A DNA stretch of 64,000 nt from Streptococcus constellatus (GTDB lineage: Bacteria > Bacillota > Bacilli > Lactobacillales > Streptococcaceae). Both the position numbers and the translations under genes were made by a program. Shown here in pieces: positions 34,787 through 44,575 of this stretch (its first letter is position 1; the number at the start of each line of letters is the position of its first letter). The notes beneath the pieces were generated by a model that was not told where the DNA came from, searched no databases, and was given only the letters and a program-made list of their open reading frames with translations. Location: positions 62,001 through 126,000 of the forward strand of contig NZ_CABHMZ010000007.1 in the NCBI RefSeq assembly GCF_902167705.1. Reading direction: 5' to 3'.

Positions 34787-35941
34787 ATGAAAAAATTGAA
34801 AAAATGGCAGTTATTTAGCCTGATTGGTGTAACTGCAGTTGTTGTTTTAGGAGCGATAGGTACAATTTTGCTATTTAATGGCAGTAATTCTGCTGACAAA
34901 GATCAAGAAAAAACGATTCAAGTACAGAAAGCACAAGAAGGTTCAGTTGCTTCATCTGTTTTATTATCAGGGAATGTTACAGCTACTAACGAGCAGTACG
35001 TCTATTATGATGGCACTAAAGGCGATTTAGATAGTGTTCTTGTAAATGTTGGAGATCAAGTTACAGCGGGACAAGCTTTAGTTCAATACAAGAGTGTTGA
35101 AGCACAAGCTACATATGATACTGCTGTTCGTGCTTTAAACAAGATTGATCGCCAAATTTATGATTTAAAAACATATGGGACAACTGTTGATGTGACAGGT
35201 GATGCGGCTATAGATGATAAAACAACTGCGTCCGCACAACGTTCTGTTGATTCCCAATTAAAAGATTTGCAAGACAGTCGCGCAGATGCAGAAGCTAATG
35301 TCAATAAAGCGCAGGCGTTACTAGATGCAACAACTGTAACAAGTACGAATGATGGAACAGTAGTAGAAGTAAATCGCGATGTTTCTAAGTCGACTACGGG
35401 AGCAAATCAAACTCTTGTTCATATTGTTAATAACGGTAACCTTCAAGTGAAGGGAGAGTTATCCGAGTACAATCTGGCAAATCTTTCAGTTGGACAAGAA
35501 GTGACGATTACGTCTAAGGTCTATCCAGATAAGAAATGGACTGGAAAAATCAGCTATATCTCAAATTATCCGAAAGATAATCAAAATGCAGCAGCAGCTG
35601 GTGCAGGGAACGCGAGCTCAGGAGCAAAATACCCATATACAGTTGATATTACAAGTGAAATTGGTGATTTGAAGCAAGGCTTTTCTGTTAATATTGAAGT
35701 AAAAAACAATACAAGAGGTATTCTTGTTCCAGTCAGCAGTGTCGTTTCTGAAAGCAATAAAAACTATGTTTGGACAATAGAAAAAGGAACTGCGAAAAAA
35801 GTGCAAGTGACGCTTGGAAATGCAGATGCTAAAAATCAAGAAATCTCATCTGGTTTGACAAAAGATAGTAAAGTTATCACCAATCCAACAGATAGCTTGA
35901 AAGACGGTCAAGAGGTGAAATCGTATGAAGAAACTCATTGA
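34787..35941 (+). CDS. Membrane-fusion/adaptor protein of an ABC exporter (MacA/HlyD-like)
   Basis: 384 residues. An N-terminal membrane anchor (about 9-31) is followed by a barrel-sandwich hybrid half (about 55-105), a short coiled-coil hairpin (about 105-185), a second lipoyl half (STNDGTVVEVNRDV), and a beta-barrel region ending in TLGNADAKNQEISSGL. Gram-positive relatives work with an ABC ATPase and an FtsX-like permease to export antimicrobial peptides or macrolide-like compounds. It overlaps the ATPase gene by 17 bp. Confidence 0.9.
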   Translation: MKKLKKWQLFSLIGVTAVVVLGAIGTILLFNGSNSADKDQEKTIQVQKAQEGSVASSVLLSGNVTATNEQYVYYDGTKGDLDSVLVNVGDQVTAGQALVQYKSVEAQATYDTAVRALNKIDRQIYDLKTYGTTVDVTGDAAIDDKTTASAQRSVDSQLKDLQDSRADAEANVNKAQALLDATTVTSTNDGTVVEVNRDVSKSTTGANQTLVHIVNNGNLQVKGELSEYNLANLSVGQEVTITSKVYPDKKWTGKISYISNYPKDNQNAAAAGAGNASSGAKYPYTVDITSEIGDLKQGFSVNIEVKNNTRGILVPVSSVVSESNKNYVWTIEKGTAKKVQVTLGNADAKNQEISSGLTKDSKVITNPTDSLKDGQEVKSYEETH

Positions 35942-36617
35942 TTTAAAACATGTTAGCAAAAGTTACCGCAATGGAGATCAAGAACTTCAAGTTTTGAAAG
36001 ATGTATATTTGGAAGTTGAAGAAGGTGAGTTTGTTGCCATTATGGGACCTTCTGGTTCAGGAAAATCAACTTTGATGAATATCATTGGCATGTTGGATCG
36101 TCCAACAAGTGGGGAGTATTATTTAGAAGGGGAAGACGTCGCCAAGCTAGGTGAAAAGAAACTAGCTAAAGTCCGCAATCAGCAGATTGGCTTTGTTTTT
36201 CAACAGTTCTTCCTCTTGTCAAAATTAAATGCTCTTCAAAATGTTGAACTTCCTTTGATTTATGCAGGAGTTTCTCAATCTAAGCGCAAAGCTTTAGCAG
36301 AGCAATATCTTAAAAAAGTTGAGTTAGAAACGCGTATGCACCATTTGCCGTCAGAACTTTCTGGTGGTCAAAAACAGCGGGTGGCCATTGCGCGTGCCTT
36401 GGTCAATCATCCTTCCATTATCTTAGCAGATGAGCCAACTGGTGCTTTGGATACCAAGACAGGTCAGCAAATTATGGAATTGCTGACGGAGTTAAATCGT
36501 GAAGGAAAAACAATTATCATGGTTACTCATGAGCCTGAGATTGCAGCTTTTGCGAAGCGACAAATCGTTATTCGTGATGGTGTCATCTCATCAGATAGTA
36601 AGAAGGGAGGGGCATGA
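35925..36617 (+). CDS. ABC transporter ATPase (MacB/LolD-like)
   Basis: 230 residues. Walker A GPSGSGKST (about 40-48), Q-loop FVFQQFFLL, signature LSGGQKQRVAIARAL (about 138-152), Walker B IILADEPTGALD, H-loop VTHE. These are the hallmarks of the lipoprotein/macrolide exporter ATPase subfamily. It overlaps the adaptor gene upstream and the permease gene downstream (4 bp), so all three are probably translated as one coupled unit. Confidence 0.95.
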   Translation: MKKLIDLKHVSKSYRNGDQELQVLKDVYLEVEEGEFVAIMGPSGSGKSTLMNIIGMLDRPTSGEYYLEGEDVAKLGEKKLAKVRNQQIGFVFQQFFLLSKLNALQNVELPLIYAGVSQSKRKALAEQYLKKVELETRMHHLPSELSGGQKQRVAIARALVNHPSIILADEPTGALDTKTGQQIMELLTELNREGKTIIMVTHEPEIAAFAKRQIVIRDGVISSDSKKGGA

Positions 36618-37894
36618 TGCAGAATTGGAAGTTTGCAATTAACTCCATTATGGGACATAAAATGCGCTCTTTCTTAACGATGTTGGGCATTATCATTGGT
36701 GTTATGTCTGTTGTGGTGATTGTGGCTCTGGGAAGTGGTATGTCAAATGCTTTCACAGATGTTCTAGGTGGTGCCCAGCAGGATGTTTCCTTATTTTACT
36801 CACATAAGAGAAGTAAAAATGGTGATGGTGTCCTGACTTACCAAGAAGTGCGTGACGATGCTGGAAGCGGAAATGGAGATGAGACCGTTTCAACTGAAGT
36901 AGAACCTCAAATCCAAGAAGCCTGGGTAAAACAAGCGGTAAATGAGATTAGCGGGATTGACAACTATTATGTCACAAACAGTACAAATGCTACGGTAAAT
37001 TATGGTAAGAAAAAAGCGGATAATGTTCCTATAACGGGGATCAATTCCACTTATTTTACAGTAAAGAAATACCAAATCGTTGCAGGTCGGACTCTGACAG
37101 CAAATGATTACCAAACATTTGCAAGAGTTGTTTTGATAGATACAAAATTGGCTGATATTCTTTTCGGAGGCGCAGATAAAGCCCCAAATCAGATTGTTCA
37201 GCTGGGAAACAATAACTACCGTGTAATCGGTGTTTATAAAGACCCGAATGAAACACGAAATCGCTTAATCAATATGAACAATGGAAATTTGCTAATGGCT
37301 AACACCCAGTTGGCAATTGAATACAATGTCGCTGAGATTATGAATGTTGTGGTACACGTCAAAAAATTAGATGATGTACTGAAAGATGGAAGTGCAGCAG
37401 CGCGCTTGATGACAAAACTGTCTGGCGTGAAGGAAGGCGAGTACCAAATGTTCGACCAAGCTGGTCAATTGGCTTCTATCCAAAGTCAGGTTGTCATTGT
37501 GCAGCTTGTTTTTGGAGCGATTGCCGGTATAGCTCTTCTCGTTGGTGGTATTGGGGTCATGAATATTATGCTTGTATCGGTAACAGAACGAACCCGTGAA
37601 ATTGGACTTCGGAAAGCCCTTGGAGCCACACGTGGTAATATCTTGATGCAATTTGTCATTGAGTCAATGGTATTGACAGCAATTGGCGGTTTGATTGGGC
37701 TTGCTTTAGCGGCTCTTATCGTGGCGTCTATCGGTCATAGTTTGGATGCATTTTTCGGAGCTCCTCCAACCATTACAACGGTATCTGCTGTCGGAAGTGT
37801 CCTCTTCTCAGCAACTATCGGGATTATTTTCGGTATTTTGCCAGCTAATAAGGCTTCTAAATTGGATCCGATTGAATCTTTGCGGTATGAATAA
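36614..37894 (+). CDS. ABC transporter permease, MacB/FtsX type
   Basis: 426 residues. The first transmembrane helix (about 18-42) is preceded by NSIMGHKMRSFLTMLGIIIGV, typical of MacB permeases. A large extracytoplasmic domain (about 45-285) is followed by three C-terminal helices of the FtsX domain (about 295-320, 345-370, 390-412) with the conserved RTREIGLRKALGATR loop. It completes the exporter with the two preceding genes. The substrate is unknown; antimicrobial peptides are usual for this family in streptococci. Confidence 0.93.
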   Translation: MMQNWKFAINSIMGHKMRSFLTMLGIIIGVMSVVVIVALGSGMSNAFTDVLGGAQQDVSLFYSHKRSKNGDGVLTYQEVRDDAGSGNGDETVSTEVEPQIQEAWVKQAVNEISGIDNYYVTNSTNATVNYGKKKADNVPITGINSTYFTVKKYQIVAGRTLTANDYQTFARVVLIDTKLADILFGGADKAPNQIVQLGNNNYRVIGVYKDPNETRNRLINMNNGNLLMANTQLAIEYNVAEIMNVVVHVKKLDDVLKDGSAAARLMTKLSGVKEGEYQMFDQAGQLASIQSQVVIVQLVFGAIAGIALLVGGIGVMNIMLVSVTERTREIGLRKALGATRGNILMQFVIESMVLTAIGGLIGLALAALIVASIGHSLDAFFGAPPTITTVSAVGSVLFSATIGIIFGILPANKASKLDPIESLRYE

Positions 37895-37932
37895 AAAACT
37901 GACCGTTGCAGTAAGAGAAAAAACGTTTATAA

Positions 37933-37981
37933 AAAACTCCAACAGCTACTCATTTTTTAGTGAGTTGTCTGTTGGAGTTTT
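37933..37981. terminator. Bidirectional terminator between the exporter operon and the DUF3042 gene
   Basis: AAAACTCCAACA (37933-37944) pairs with TGTTGGAGTTTT (37970-37981), with an inner ACTCA/TGAGT stem. T-rich on both strands, serving the convergent genes. Confidence 0.85.
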
Positions 37982-37999
37982 TATGATGTATAAGCTATT

Positions 38000-38170
38000 T
38001 TAGTGTGATACGCGTTTACGAGCTGCCTTTTTACGGTTTTCTTCGATGAAAGCTGCTTTCTTTTCTTCAGGTTCAATCACTTTTTTCTTGAATGTATAAA
38101 CTGCACCTGCAACAGCAGCAACAGTACCAGCTACGCCAGTTACAACACCTTTAACAAATCCTTTAGCCAT
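38000..38170 (-). CDS. DUF3042 family small protein, 56 residues
   Basis: From ATG 38170 to TAA 38000-38002. The sequence begins MAKGFVKGVVTGVAGTVAAVAG, a Gly/Ala/Val-rich hydrophobic segment (about 5-25), followed by a charged helix (FKKKVIEPEEKKAAFIEENRKKAARKR). This matches the small DUF3042 family of lactobacilli and streptococci, of unknown function. AAAGGAG lies 8 nt before the ATG. It is convergent with the exporter operon, shares its terminator, and is divergent from miaA. Confidence 0.9.
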   Translation of the reverse strand: MAKGFVKGVVTGVAGTVAAVAGAVYTFKKKVIEPEEKKAAFIEENRKKAARKRVSH

Positions 38171-38247
38171 GAGATTTCTCCTTTTCTGAACTTTATTTAT
38201 GTTATAATATATAGTAACGAAAAATTAAATTTTTTTCAAGGGAAAAG

Positions 38248-39132
38248 ATGAAAACGAAGATAATTGTGATTGTAGGACCTACAGCAGTAGGAAAGACAGC
38301 TCTCAGTATAGAAATTGCAAAACGTTTTAATGGTGAGATTATTAGCGGTGATAGTCAGCAAGTGTACAAAAAGTTGGATATTGGAACCGCTAAGATTACT
38401 CCAAAGGAGCAAGATGGGATTCCCCACCATTTGCTAGATGTACGGGAAGTGACCGAGTCTTATTCGGCTTTTGATTTTGTAAAGGAGGCCGAGGCTGCTG
38501 TTGAGATGATTGTAGCAAAGGGGAAATTACCGATTATTGCAGGCGGAACAGGGCTTTATATTCAAAGTTTGCTGGAGGGCTATCATCTAGGAGGTCAAGT
38601 TCCCCATGAGGAGATTTTGGCTTATCGATTAGAGCTAGATACTTTGACTGATGAGGAACTATTTAGCAAAATAGCAGAGTTGGGATTGGAAATTCCTCAG
38701 ATTAATCGTAGGAGAGCTATGCGATCGCTGGAAATTGCTCATTTTGGGAATGATCTTGAAAACAAACAGCCTGACTATGAAGCAATGCTGATTTGTCTGG
38801 ACGATGACCGAGAAGTTCTCTATGAGCGTATCAATCAACGAGTGGATCTAATGCTGAAGGCTGGACTTTTAGAAGAGGCGAAGTGGCTTTATGATAACTA
38901 TCCACATGTCCAAGCCAGCAAGGGAATTGGCTACAAGGAATTTTTCCCCTACTTTGCTGAAGAGTTGACCTTGGAGGAAGCTATCAATAAACTCAAACAA
39001 AATACTCGTCGCTTTGCCAAACGGCAGCTAACCTGGTTTAGAAATCGCATGAATGCTACTTTTTATCAGGTCTCAGATCCGAATGTCAAAGAGCGGATTA
39101 TGCAGGATATAGAGGAATTTTTGAATGATTGA
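38248..39132 (+). CDS. miaA: tRNA dimethylallyltransferase
   Basis: 294 residues. The P-loop [14 protein letters not shown] (about 8-21), the [15 protein letters not shown] segment that contacts A37, and [13 protein letters not shown] are diagnostic. It adds a dimethylallyl group to A37 of tRNAs reading UNN codons. It overlaps hflX by 8 bp, the start of a run miaA-hflX-orf-rnz in which genes overlap or nearly touch. Confidence 0.96.
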   Translation: MKTKIIVIVGPTAVGKTALSIEIAKRFNGEIISGDSQQVYKKLDIGTAKITPKEQDGIPHHLLDVREVTESYSAFDFVKEAEAAVEMIVAKGKLPIIAGGTGLYIQSLLEGYHLGGQVPHEEILAYRLELDTLTDEELFSKIAELGLEIPQINRRRAMRSLEIAHFGNDLENKQPDYEAMLICLDDDREVLYERINQRVDLMLKAGLLEEAKWLYDNYPHVQASKGIGYKEFFPYFAEELTLEEAINKLKQNTRRFAKRQLTWFRNRMNATFYQVSDPNVKERIMQDIEEFLND

Positions 39133-40363
39133 AACAGAAAAACAGCAGGAACGAGTGATCCTCATCGGAGTAGAGTTGCAGGGAATAGAAAACTTCCCTA
39201 TGTCTATGGAAGAATTAGCCAGTTTAGCCAGGACTGCTGGCGCTCAGGTGGTTTCCTCTTACACCCAGAAACGAGAGAAGTATGACAGCAAGACTTTTGT
39301 TGGCGCTGGAAAATTAGAAGAAATCAAGCATATGGTAGAAGTAGATGAGATTTCTACCGTCATTGTCAACAATCGTCTGACACCTCGCCAGAATATCAAT
39401 TTGGAAGAAATTCTAGGGGTTAAGGTTATTGACCGCATGCAGTTAATTTTGGATATTTTTGCTATGCGGGCTAGGAGTCATGAGGGAAAACTTCAAGTTC
39501 ATTTGGCTCAGCTCAAGTATTTACTGCCACGACTGGTTGGACAGGGAATTATGCTCAGTCGTCAGGCTGGGGGAATTGGTTCCCGCGGTCCTGGTGAAAG
39601 CCAGTTGGAACTCAATCGTCGTAGTGTTCGCAATCAGATCCACGATATTGAGCGCCAACTCAAAATTGTAGAGAAAAACCGCGCAACTGTACGGGAAAAA
39701 CGTTTGGATTCTAGTGTTTTTAAAATCGGTCTGATTGGTTATACTAATGCTGGAAAGTCTACCATTATGAATGCCTTGACCAACAAGAGCCAATATGAGG
39801 CGGACGAACTTTTTGCCACTTTAGATGCGACAACAAAAAGCGTCAATTTGACAGGTAGGCTGAATGTGACACTGACGGATACGGTCGGTTTTATTCAGGA
39901 TTTGCCGACGGAGTTGATATCTAGCTTCAAGTCCACTTTGGAAGAGAGCAAAAATGTGGACCTTTTGGTTCATGTGATTGACGCCAGCGACCCTAACCAC
40001 GAGGAACATGAAAAAACAGTCTTGGCTATTATGAAGGATTTGGATATGTTGGACATTCCTCGCTTGACCCTCTATAATAAAGCAGACAAAGCAGAGAACT
40101 TTACTCCAACTTTAACTCCCTATGTCCTGATTTCGGCGAAAAAGGAAAATAGCAGAGCAGTCTTGCAGGAGGCCCTGTTGAATAAGATGAGAGAACTCTT
40201 TGTCCCTTTTCGTATCAAGGTTAGTCCTAGCAAGGCTTATAAGTTACATGAATTAGAAAGTCTGGCGATTATTGATATGAGGGAGTATCTGGAAGAAAGT
40301 GAAACAGTTTCTGGCTATATAGCAGAAAAGAATAAATGGAGACTAGAAGAATTTTATGACTGA
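39125..40363 (+). CDS. hflX: Ribosome-associated GTPase HflX
   Basis: 412 residues. An N-terminal HflX domain (about 1-190) with [35 protein letters not shown] and [14 protein letters not shown] is followed by a G domain with G1 GYTNAGKST (about 204-212), G3 [10 protein letters not shown] and G4 YNKADK. HflX binds the 50S subunit and splits stalled or hibernating ribosomes. It overlaps miaA upstream and the unnamed gene downstream (8 bp), so the three are translationally coupled. Confidence 0.96.
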   Translation: MIETEKQQERVILIGVELQGIENFPMSMEELASLARTAGAQVVSSYTQKREKYDSKTFVGAGKLEEIKHMVEVDEISTVIVNNRLTPRQNINLEEILGVKVIDRMQLILDIFAMRARSHEGKLQVHLAQLKYLLPRLVGQGIMLSRQAGGIGSRGPGESQLELNRRSVRNQIHDIERQLKIVEKNRATVREKRLDSSVFKIGLIGYTNAGKSTIMNALTNKSQYEADELFATLDATTKSVNLTGRLNVTLTDTVGFIQDLPTELISSFKSTLEESKNVDLLVHVIDASDPNHEEHEKTVLAIMKDLDMLDIPRLTLYNKADKAENFTPTLTPYVLISAKKENSRAVLQEALLNKMRELFVPFRIKVSPSKAYKLHELESLAIIDMREYLEESETVSGYIAEKNKWRLEEFYD

Positions 40364-40985
40364 TTATATCAATTTAGCGCTTAAATATGGTGGTTTTACG
40401 AGCTTAGACCGTATTTATCTAGAAAAGGTTCTGGACAAGCTGTCCGATTCGCAAAAGTTGACCTTTATCACACCACCACCAAGTGTTATCAATGCGTATT
40501 TTTCGGAACTTTATCAAAAAAAGAGTCCGGAAGCTGCAACAACTTATTTTCTAGAACTAAGTAAAGAATTGGCTCTTTTTAACGACCACCCTAGTTTTGA
40601 GGAGGAGAAGCCTTTTATTCGCCTGAATCTTTCAGGTAAGTCTTATGGTTTCTGCTTTGAAAATGAAGACGAAACTGGCTTGATTTTCCCAGAACGTCCA
40701 GAGAAAATTGAGCCCAATTTGCTTTTTGAAATTGCTCAGATTTTCCCTCACTATCTGGTTTATGAAGAGGAAAATGTCATTCGGATGATGCCAGCTACTC
40801 ATGAAGAAGTGGTGCAAAAGCAGCCGCTCTCCACTCTGACAGATCTGTATGAGTTAGCAGATGGTCGCCTAAAACTGGAAGGATACAATCAAGAAGAGCT
40901 GATTCAGTTGGCTCAAGCCTATTCTGGTCAGTTTTACTATCGTTCGCAGAATCGCTCTGCTATGATTTATATTAAGGAAAAATAG
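40356..40985 (+). CDS. Conserved streptococcal protein of unknown function
   Basis: 209 residues, no membrane segments, acidic. It starts [27 protein letters not shown] recognise it only as the small gene between hflX and rnz in streptococci, sometimes labelled cystathionine beta-lyase without support: it has no PLP-lysine motif and is far too short. An 8-bp overlap with hflX suggests a linked role in RNA or ribosome metabolism, but no motif confirms this. Confidence 0.7.
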   Translation: MTDYINLALKYGGFTSLDRIYLEKVLDKLSDSQKLTFITPPPSVINAYFSELYQKKSPEAATTYFLELSKELALFNDHPSFEEEKPFIRLNLSGKSYGFCFENEDETGLIFPERPEKIEPNLLFEIAQIFPHYLVYEEENVIRMMPATHEEVVQKQPLSTLTDLYELADGRLKLEGYNQEELIQLAQAYSGQFYYRSQNRSAMIYIKEK

Positions 40986-40995
40986 AAAGAAAAAC

Positions 40996-41925
40996 ATGCA
41001 ACTACAATTTTTAGGTACAGGAGCTGGTCAGCCTTCTAAGGCTCGCAACGTTTCCAGTCTGGTTTTGAAACTATTGGATGAAATCAACGAAATCTGGATG
41101 TTTGATTGCGGTGAAGGAACCCAGAATCGTATTTTAGAAACGACGATTCGTCCCAGAAAGATTAGAAAGATTTTTATCACTCATTTGCATGGGGATCATA
41201 TTTTTGGTCTGCCGGGTTTTCTCTCCAGTCGAGCATTTCAAGCCAATGAAGAGCAAACTGATATTGAAATCTATGGACCAGTTGGCATCAAAAGTTTTGT
41301 CATGACAAGTCTGCGTGTGTCGGGGTCTCGCCTGCCTTATCGGATTCATTTTCATGAGTTTGACGAAAAAAGTTTAGGGAAAATTTTGGAAACTGACAAA
41401 TTTACAGTTTATGCCGAGAAGCTAGATCACAGCATTTTTTGTGTGGGTTATCGCATTATGCAGAAAGACTTAGAAGGAACGTTAGATGCTGAGAAATTGA
41501 AAGCTGCTGGTCTTCCTTTTGGGCCTCTCTTTGGTAAGGTGAAAAATGGGGAAGATGTAGTGCTAGAAGACGGGACGAAGATTATAGCAGCGGATTACAT
41601 TTCAGCTCCACGACCTGGCAAGATTATCACTATTTTGGGGGATACGCGTAAAACGCATGCCAGTGTGCGACTTGCTGTCAATGCAGATGTTTTGGTGCAC
41701 GAGTCTACTTATGGTAAAGGGGACGAAAAAATTGCTAAAAATCACGGACACTCCACTAATATGCAGGCTGCAGAAGTAGCTAGAGAGGCTGGTGTCAAGT
41801 GTCTTCTTCTCAATCATATTAGTGCACGCTTTCTGTCAAAAGATATTAGTCAAATGCGTAGAGATGCCGGCTCAATTTTTAAAAATGTCCATTTGGTCAA
41901 AGATTTAGAAGAAATTGAGCTATAA
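40996..41925 (+). CDS. rnz: Ribonuclease Z
   Basis: 309 residues, metallo-beta-lactamase fold. The metal-binding motif [13 protein letters not shown] (about 61-73), MFDCGEGTQ upstream, ILGDTRKT, and the later [11 protein letters not shown] and LNHISAR carry the remaining His/Asp ligands. It trims the 3' trailer of tRNA precursors, including those without encoded CCA, which links it to the cca gene elsewhere in the window. Ten bp after the preceding gene, in the miaA-hflX run. Confidence 0.96.
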   Translation: MQLQFLGTGAGQPSKARNVSSLVLKLLDEINEIWMFDCGEGTQNRILETTIRPRKIRKIFITHLHGDHIFGLPGFLSSRAFQANEEQTDIEIYGPVGIKSFVMTSLRVSGSRLPYRIHFHEFDEKSLGKILETDKFTVYAEKLDHSIFCVGYRIMQKDLEGTLDAEKLKAAGLPFGPLFGKVKNGEDVVLEDGTKIIAADYISAPRPGKIITILGDTRKTHASVRLAVNADVLVHESTYGKGDEKIAKNHGHSTNMQAAEVAREAGVKCLLLNHISARFLSKDISQMRRDAGSIFKNVHLVKDLEEIEL

Positions 41926-41960
41926 AATTTTAGCGAGAATTATCTAGAGGAAAGAAATTC

Positions 41961-42569
41961 ATGAACATATTATTTGTCAGACATGGGAAAGATTCTGATC
42001 AACATAGAGGTGGCTGGAGTCAGCTCGATCTGCTTCCTGAAGGGAAAAGGGAAGCAAAAACGTTAGCAGATTACTTAGTCCGATACAAAGAAGACTATCA
42101 TTTTACGAAAATGATTACGAGTGATTTAAAAAGAGCCGAAACAACTGCAACAATTTTAGCAGAGACACTTCAACTGCCATTGGAGAAAGAAAGTGCCTTA
42201 CGAGAAACGAATAATGGTGATTTAGCAGGAATGTTAAATAGCGAAGCTGATCAAAAATTTCCTCATCTCTATTTTAGAAGTCTCGCAATGGACGAACATT
42301 ATCCAAATGGAGAAAGTCCGAGAGAATTTTATCAACGGATAAAAACTTGGTTTCAACGTTTCTTGCAGGAAAATGACGATTCAGATGAGACACAAATTGT
42401 GGTCACACATGGTGGAGTAATCAACATTATCTATCATTTGGTGAACCAGATAGAGTGGACGAATAAAAGCAACCTATTCCACGTCAAACATTGCAGCATC
42501 AGTCTATTGAATACAAAAACGCTTGTTTTTGAGGTTGAAAACCAAACGGATTTTTTAGAAGAAAAATAA
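41961..42569 (+). CDS. Histidine phosphatase superfamily protein
   Basis: 202 residues. The catalytic RHG motif is at residues 7-9 (FVRHGKDSD), the second arginine is in TSDLKRAETTATILAE, and the second catalytic His is in VVTHGGVINIIYHL. It belongs to the phosphoglycerate-mutase-like branch; the substrate could be a sugar or cofactor phosphate and is not evident. AGAGGAAAG precedes the ATG. It sits between rnz and the dehydrogenase, a position not occupied in every streptococcus as far as I recall. Confidence 0.85.
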   Translation: MNILFVRHGKDSDQHRGGWSQLDLLPEGKREAKTLADYLVRYKEDYHFTKMITSDLKRAETTATILAETLQLPLEKESALRETNNGDLAGMLNSEADQKFPHLYFRSLAMDEHYPNGESPREFYQRIKTWFQRFLQENDDSDETQIVVTHGGVINIIYHLVNQIEWTNKSNLFHVKHCSISLLNTKTLVFEVENQTDFLEEK

Positions 42570-42578
42570 GGAGAACAC

Positions 42579-43334
42579 ATGCGAACAATCGTTATTACAG
42601 GGGCTAGTGGCGGTGTGGCTCAGGAAATGGTGAAGTTGTTGCCAAATGACCAGCTGATTTTAGTGGGACGCAGTCAAGAAAAATTAACAAAACTTTATTC
42701 AAATCATGCACATTGCGAGTTAGTTGAGTTGGATATTACAGATTACAAAGCTTTAGAAACTTTTACTGAAGAAATTTATAGGAAATATACTCAGGTGGAT
42801 GTTTTAGTCAACAATGCCGGTTACGGTATTTTTGAGGAATTTGACAAGATTAGTAACGAGGATATTCATGCCATGTTTGAAGTCAACACATTTGCTCTTA
42901 TGAATCTGTCTCGTCTTTTCGGAGAGCAGATGAAGCAAGCGGGTCATGGGCATATTGTCAATCTTGTTAGCACAGCTGGGCTGATTGCCAGCGCCAAATC
43001 CAGTCTTTACTCAGCTACCAAGTTTGCTGGGATTGGTTTCTCCAACGCCCTGCGCTTAGAGCTCATGACTTACAATGTCTATGTGACCACGGTTAATCCG
43101 GGTCCGATTAAGACAGCTTTCTTCGACAAAGCTGACCCTGGCGGCAGTTATGTTAAGGCAGTTGATAAGTATATTTTAGAAGCGGATGTCGTTGCTAAGC
43201 AAATTGTGGACAATTTTGGAAAAAAGAAGCGGGAGCTGACGATGCCCTTCGCTCTGAAAGCAGCCCACAAACTTTATACGCTTTTTCCAAACATTGGTGA
43301 TAAACTAGCTAGTAAAATGTTTAATTATAAGTAA
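42579..43334 (+). CDS. Short-chain dehydrogenase/reductase
   Basis: 251 residues, classical SDR. It has the cofactor motif TGASGGVAQEM (about 6-16), NNAGYGIF (about 83-90), and the catalytic Ser region VSTAGLIASAKSS with YSATK (Tyr and Lys). NADP preference is suggested by the Arg-Ser after the second strand (VGRSQEK). The substrate is not known. AAGGAG precedes the ATG. Confidence 0.9.
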   Translation: MRTIVITGASGGVAQEMVKLLPNDQLILVGRSQEKLTKLYSNHAHCELVELDITDYKALETFTEEIYRKYTQVDVLVNNAGYGIFEEFDKISNEDIHAMFEVNTFALMNLSRLFGEQMKQAGHGHIVNLVSTAGLIASAKSSLYSATKFAGIGFSNALRLELMTYNVYVTTVNPGPIKTAFFDKADPGGSYVKAVDKYILEADVVAKQIVDNFGKKKRELTMPFALKAAHKLYTLFPNIGDKLASKMFNYK

Positions 43335-43342
43335 GGAGAATC

Positions 43343-44086
43343 ATGGCAGCAAATCTACAAATCTATAAAGAACAGCTTGAACAACCTTGGGGCAAACTTT
43401 ATTATGATATTCTTTTTGCTCAGCTAGCTCATATAAAAAATAAGGAAGTACTAGATTTCGGTAGTGGTTTTGGTCTGGTAGCGGATTTTTTAGCACAAAA
43501 CAATCAGGTGACAGCCATAGAGCCAAATGACGAGATGATTGCAGAGCGAAAGCAGAATTTTCATTATCATCAACTACAAGGCAGTCTGGAAATGTTGAAA
43601 GATATTCCGCATGCTCGTTTTGACCTTATCGTTTGCCACAATGTTCTGGAGTATGTGGATGAGCCAGCTCTTTACCTAGCTGAATTTAGCAGATTGCTGA
43701 AAAAAGGCGGACAGATTTCTCTCGTCAAGCACAATGAAGTGGGGCGGATTATGCAGACGGTTGTGTTTGCAAATGATACAAATTTAGCATTGGATTTCTT
43801 ATCAGGTAAGTCCTATCAATCGCATTCAATGGGACAAGCGACCTGTTATGAAATAACAGACGTATTACAAAAGGCTGACACTGAACTGACTGTTCAAGAC
43901 TATCAAGGAATCCGAATTTTCTATGGTCTGCAAGACAATGCAGTAAAGACGGCAGCGGCTTGGCGAGAAAAGATGCTGGAGATAGAGCTTTCGGTTTGCC
44001 AACAGTCTCCTTATCGGGACATTGCGGCTTTTCAGCATATCTGGTTGCAAAAAGGAGACAAGAATGATTCGTTACTTTGCAAATAG
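43343..44086 (+). CDS. Class I SAM-dependent methyltransferase
   Basis: 247 residues. The SAM-binding motif I is VLDFGSGFGLVADFLA (about 34-49), followed by the acidic residue in VTAIEPNDEM and motif IV FDLIVCHNVLEYVD (about 93-106). It resembles UbiE/MenG-type and tRNA-modifying small-molecule methyltransferases, but no substrate can be named. Starts 8 bp after the dehydrogenase with AAGGAG. Its last 23 bp overlap the next gene. Confidence 0.85.
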   Translation: MAANLQIYKEQLEQPWGKLYYDILFAQLAHIKNKEVLDFGSGFGLVADFLAQNNQVTAIEPNDEMIAERKQNFHYHQLQGSLEMLKDIPHARFDLIVCHNVLEYVDEPALYLAEFSRLLKKGGQISLVKHNEVGRIMQTVVFANDTNLALDFLSGKSYQSHSMGQATCYEITDVLQKADTELTVQDYQGIRIFYGLQDNAVKTAAAWREKMLEIELSVCQQSPYRDIAAFQHIWLQKGDKNDSLLCK

Positions 44087-44480
44087 ACAAATTGCTATTG
44101 AAGACTTGCTTCCGCTTTACCAATCTGTTAGCTGGACCAACTATACAGAACGGTCAGATATGTTAGAGCAAGCATTTCAGCACTCACTGTTTACGGTATC
44201 GGCCTATGATGAGGAACAGCTAGTTGGTCTCCTTCGAGCAGTCGGAGACGGATTTTCTAGTGTTTTCATTCAGGACTTGTTAGTTTTCCCGTCTTATCAA
44301 CGTCAAGGTATCGGTCGCGAATTGGTTCGACAAACGCTGGAGACATTTGCAGATGTTTATCAGATTCAGCTAGTAACAGAGCAGTCAGATAAAAATTTAG
44401 CCTTTTATCGCTCTTTAGGATTTCGAGAACTGTCGAATTTGAATTGCACGGGTTTGATTTATAGTGGTAAAAGCTATTAG
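44064..44480 (+). CDS. GNAT-family N-acetyltransferase
   Basis: 138 residues from ATG 44064, which has AAAGGAG upstream; a longer frame from 44022 would run deep into the methyltransferase and lacks an SD. The acetyl-CoA-binding segment is FIQDLLVFPSYQRQGIGRELVRQTLETFA (about 70-98), with NLAFYRSLGFREL near the end. A small generic GNAT of unknown substrate, overlapping the methyltransferase by 23 bp. Confidence 0.85.
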   Translation: MIRYFANRQIAIEDLLPLYQSVSWTNYTERSDMLEQAFQHSLFTVSAYDEEQLVGLLRAVGDGFSSVFIQDLLVFPSYQRQGIGRELVRQTLETFADVYQIQLVTEQSDKNLAFYRSLGFRELSNLNCTGLIYSGKSY

Positions 44481-44575
44481 ATAAATGCTTGTGTGTAAAA
44501 TTGAAGGTTTAGGCTAGTGAAAGCTAGTCTTTTCATGTTATAATAGACTTTATATTGTAACAGAAAGATAAAAGC

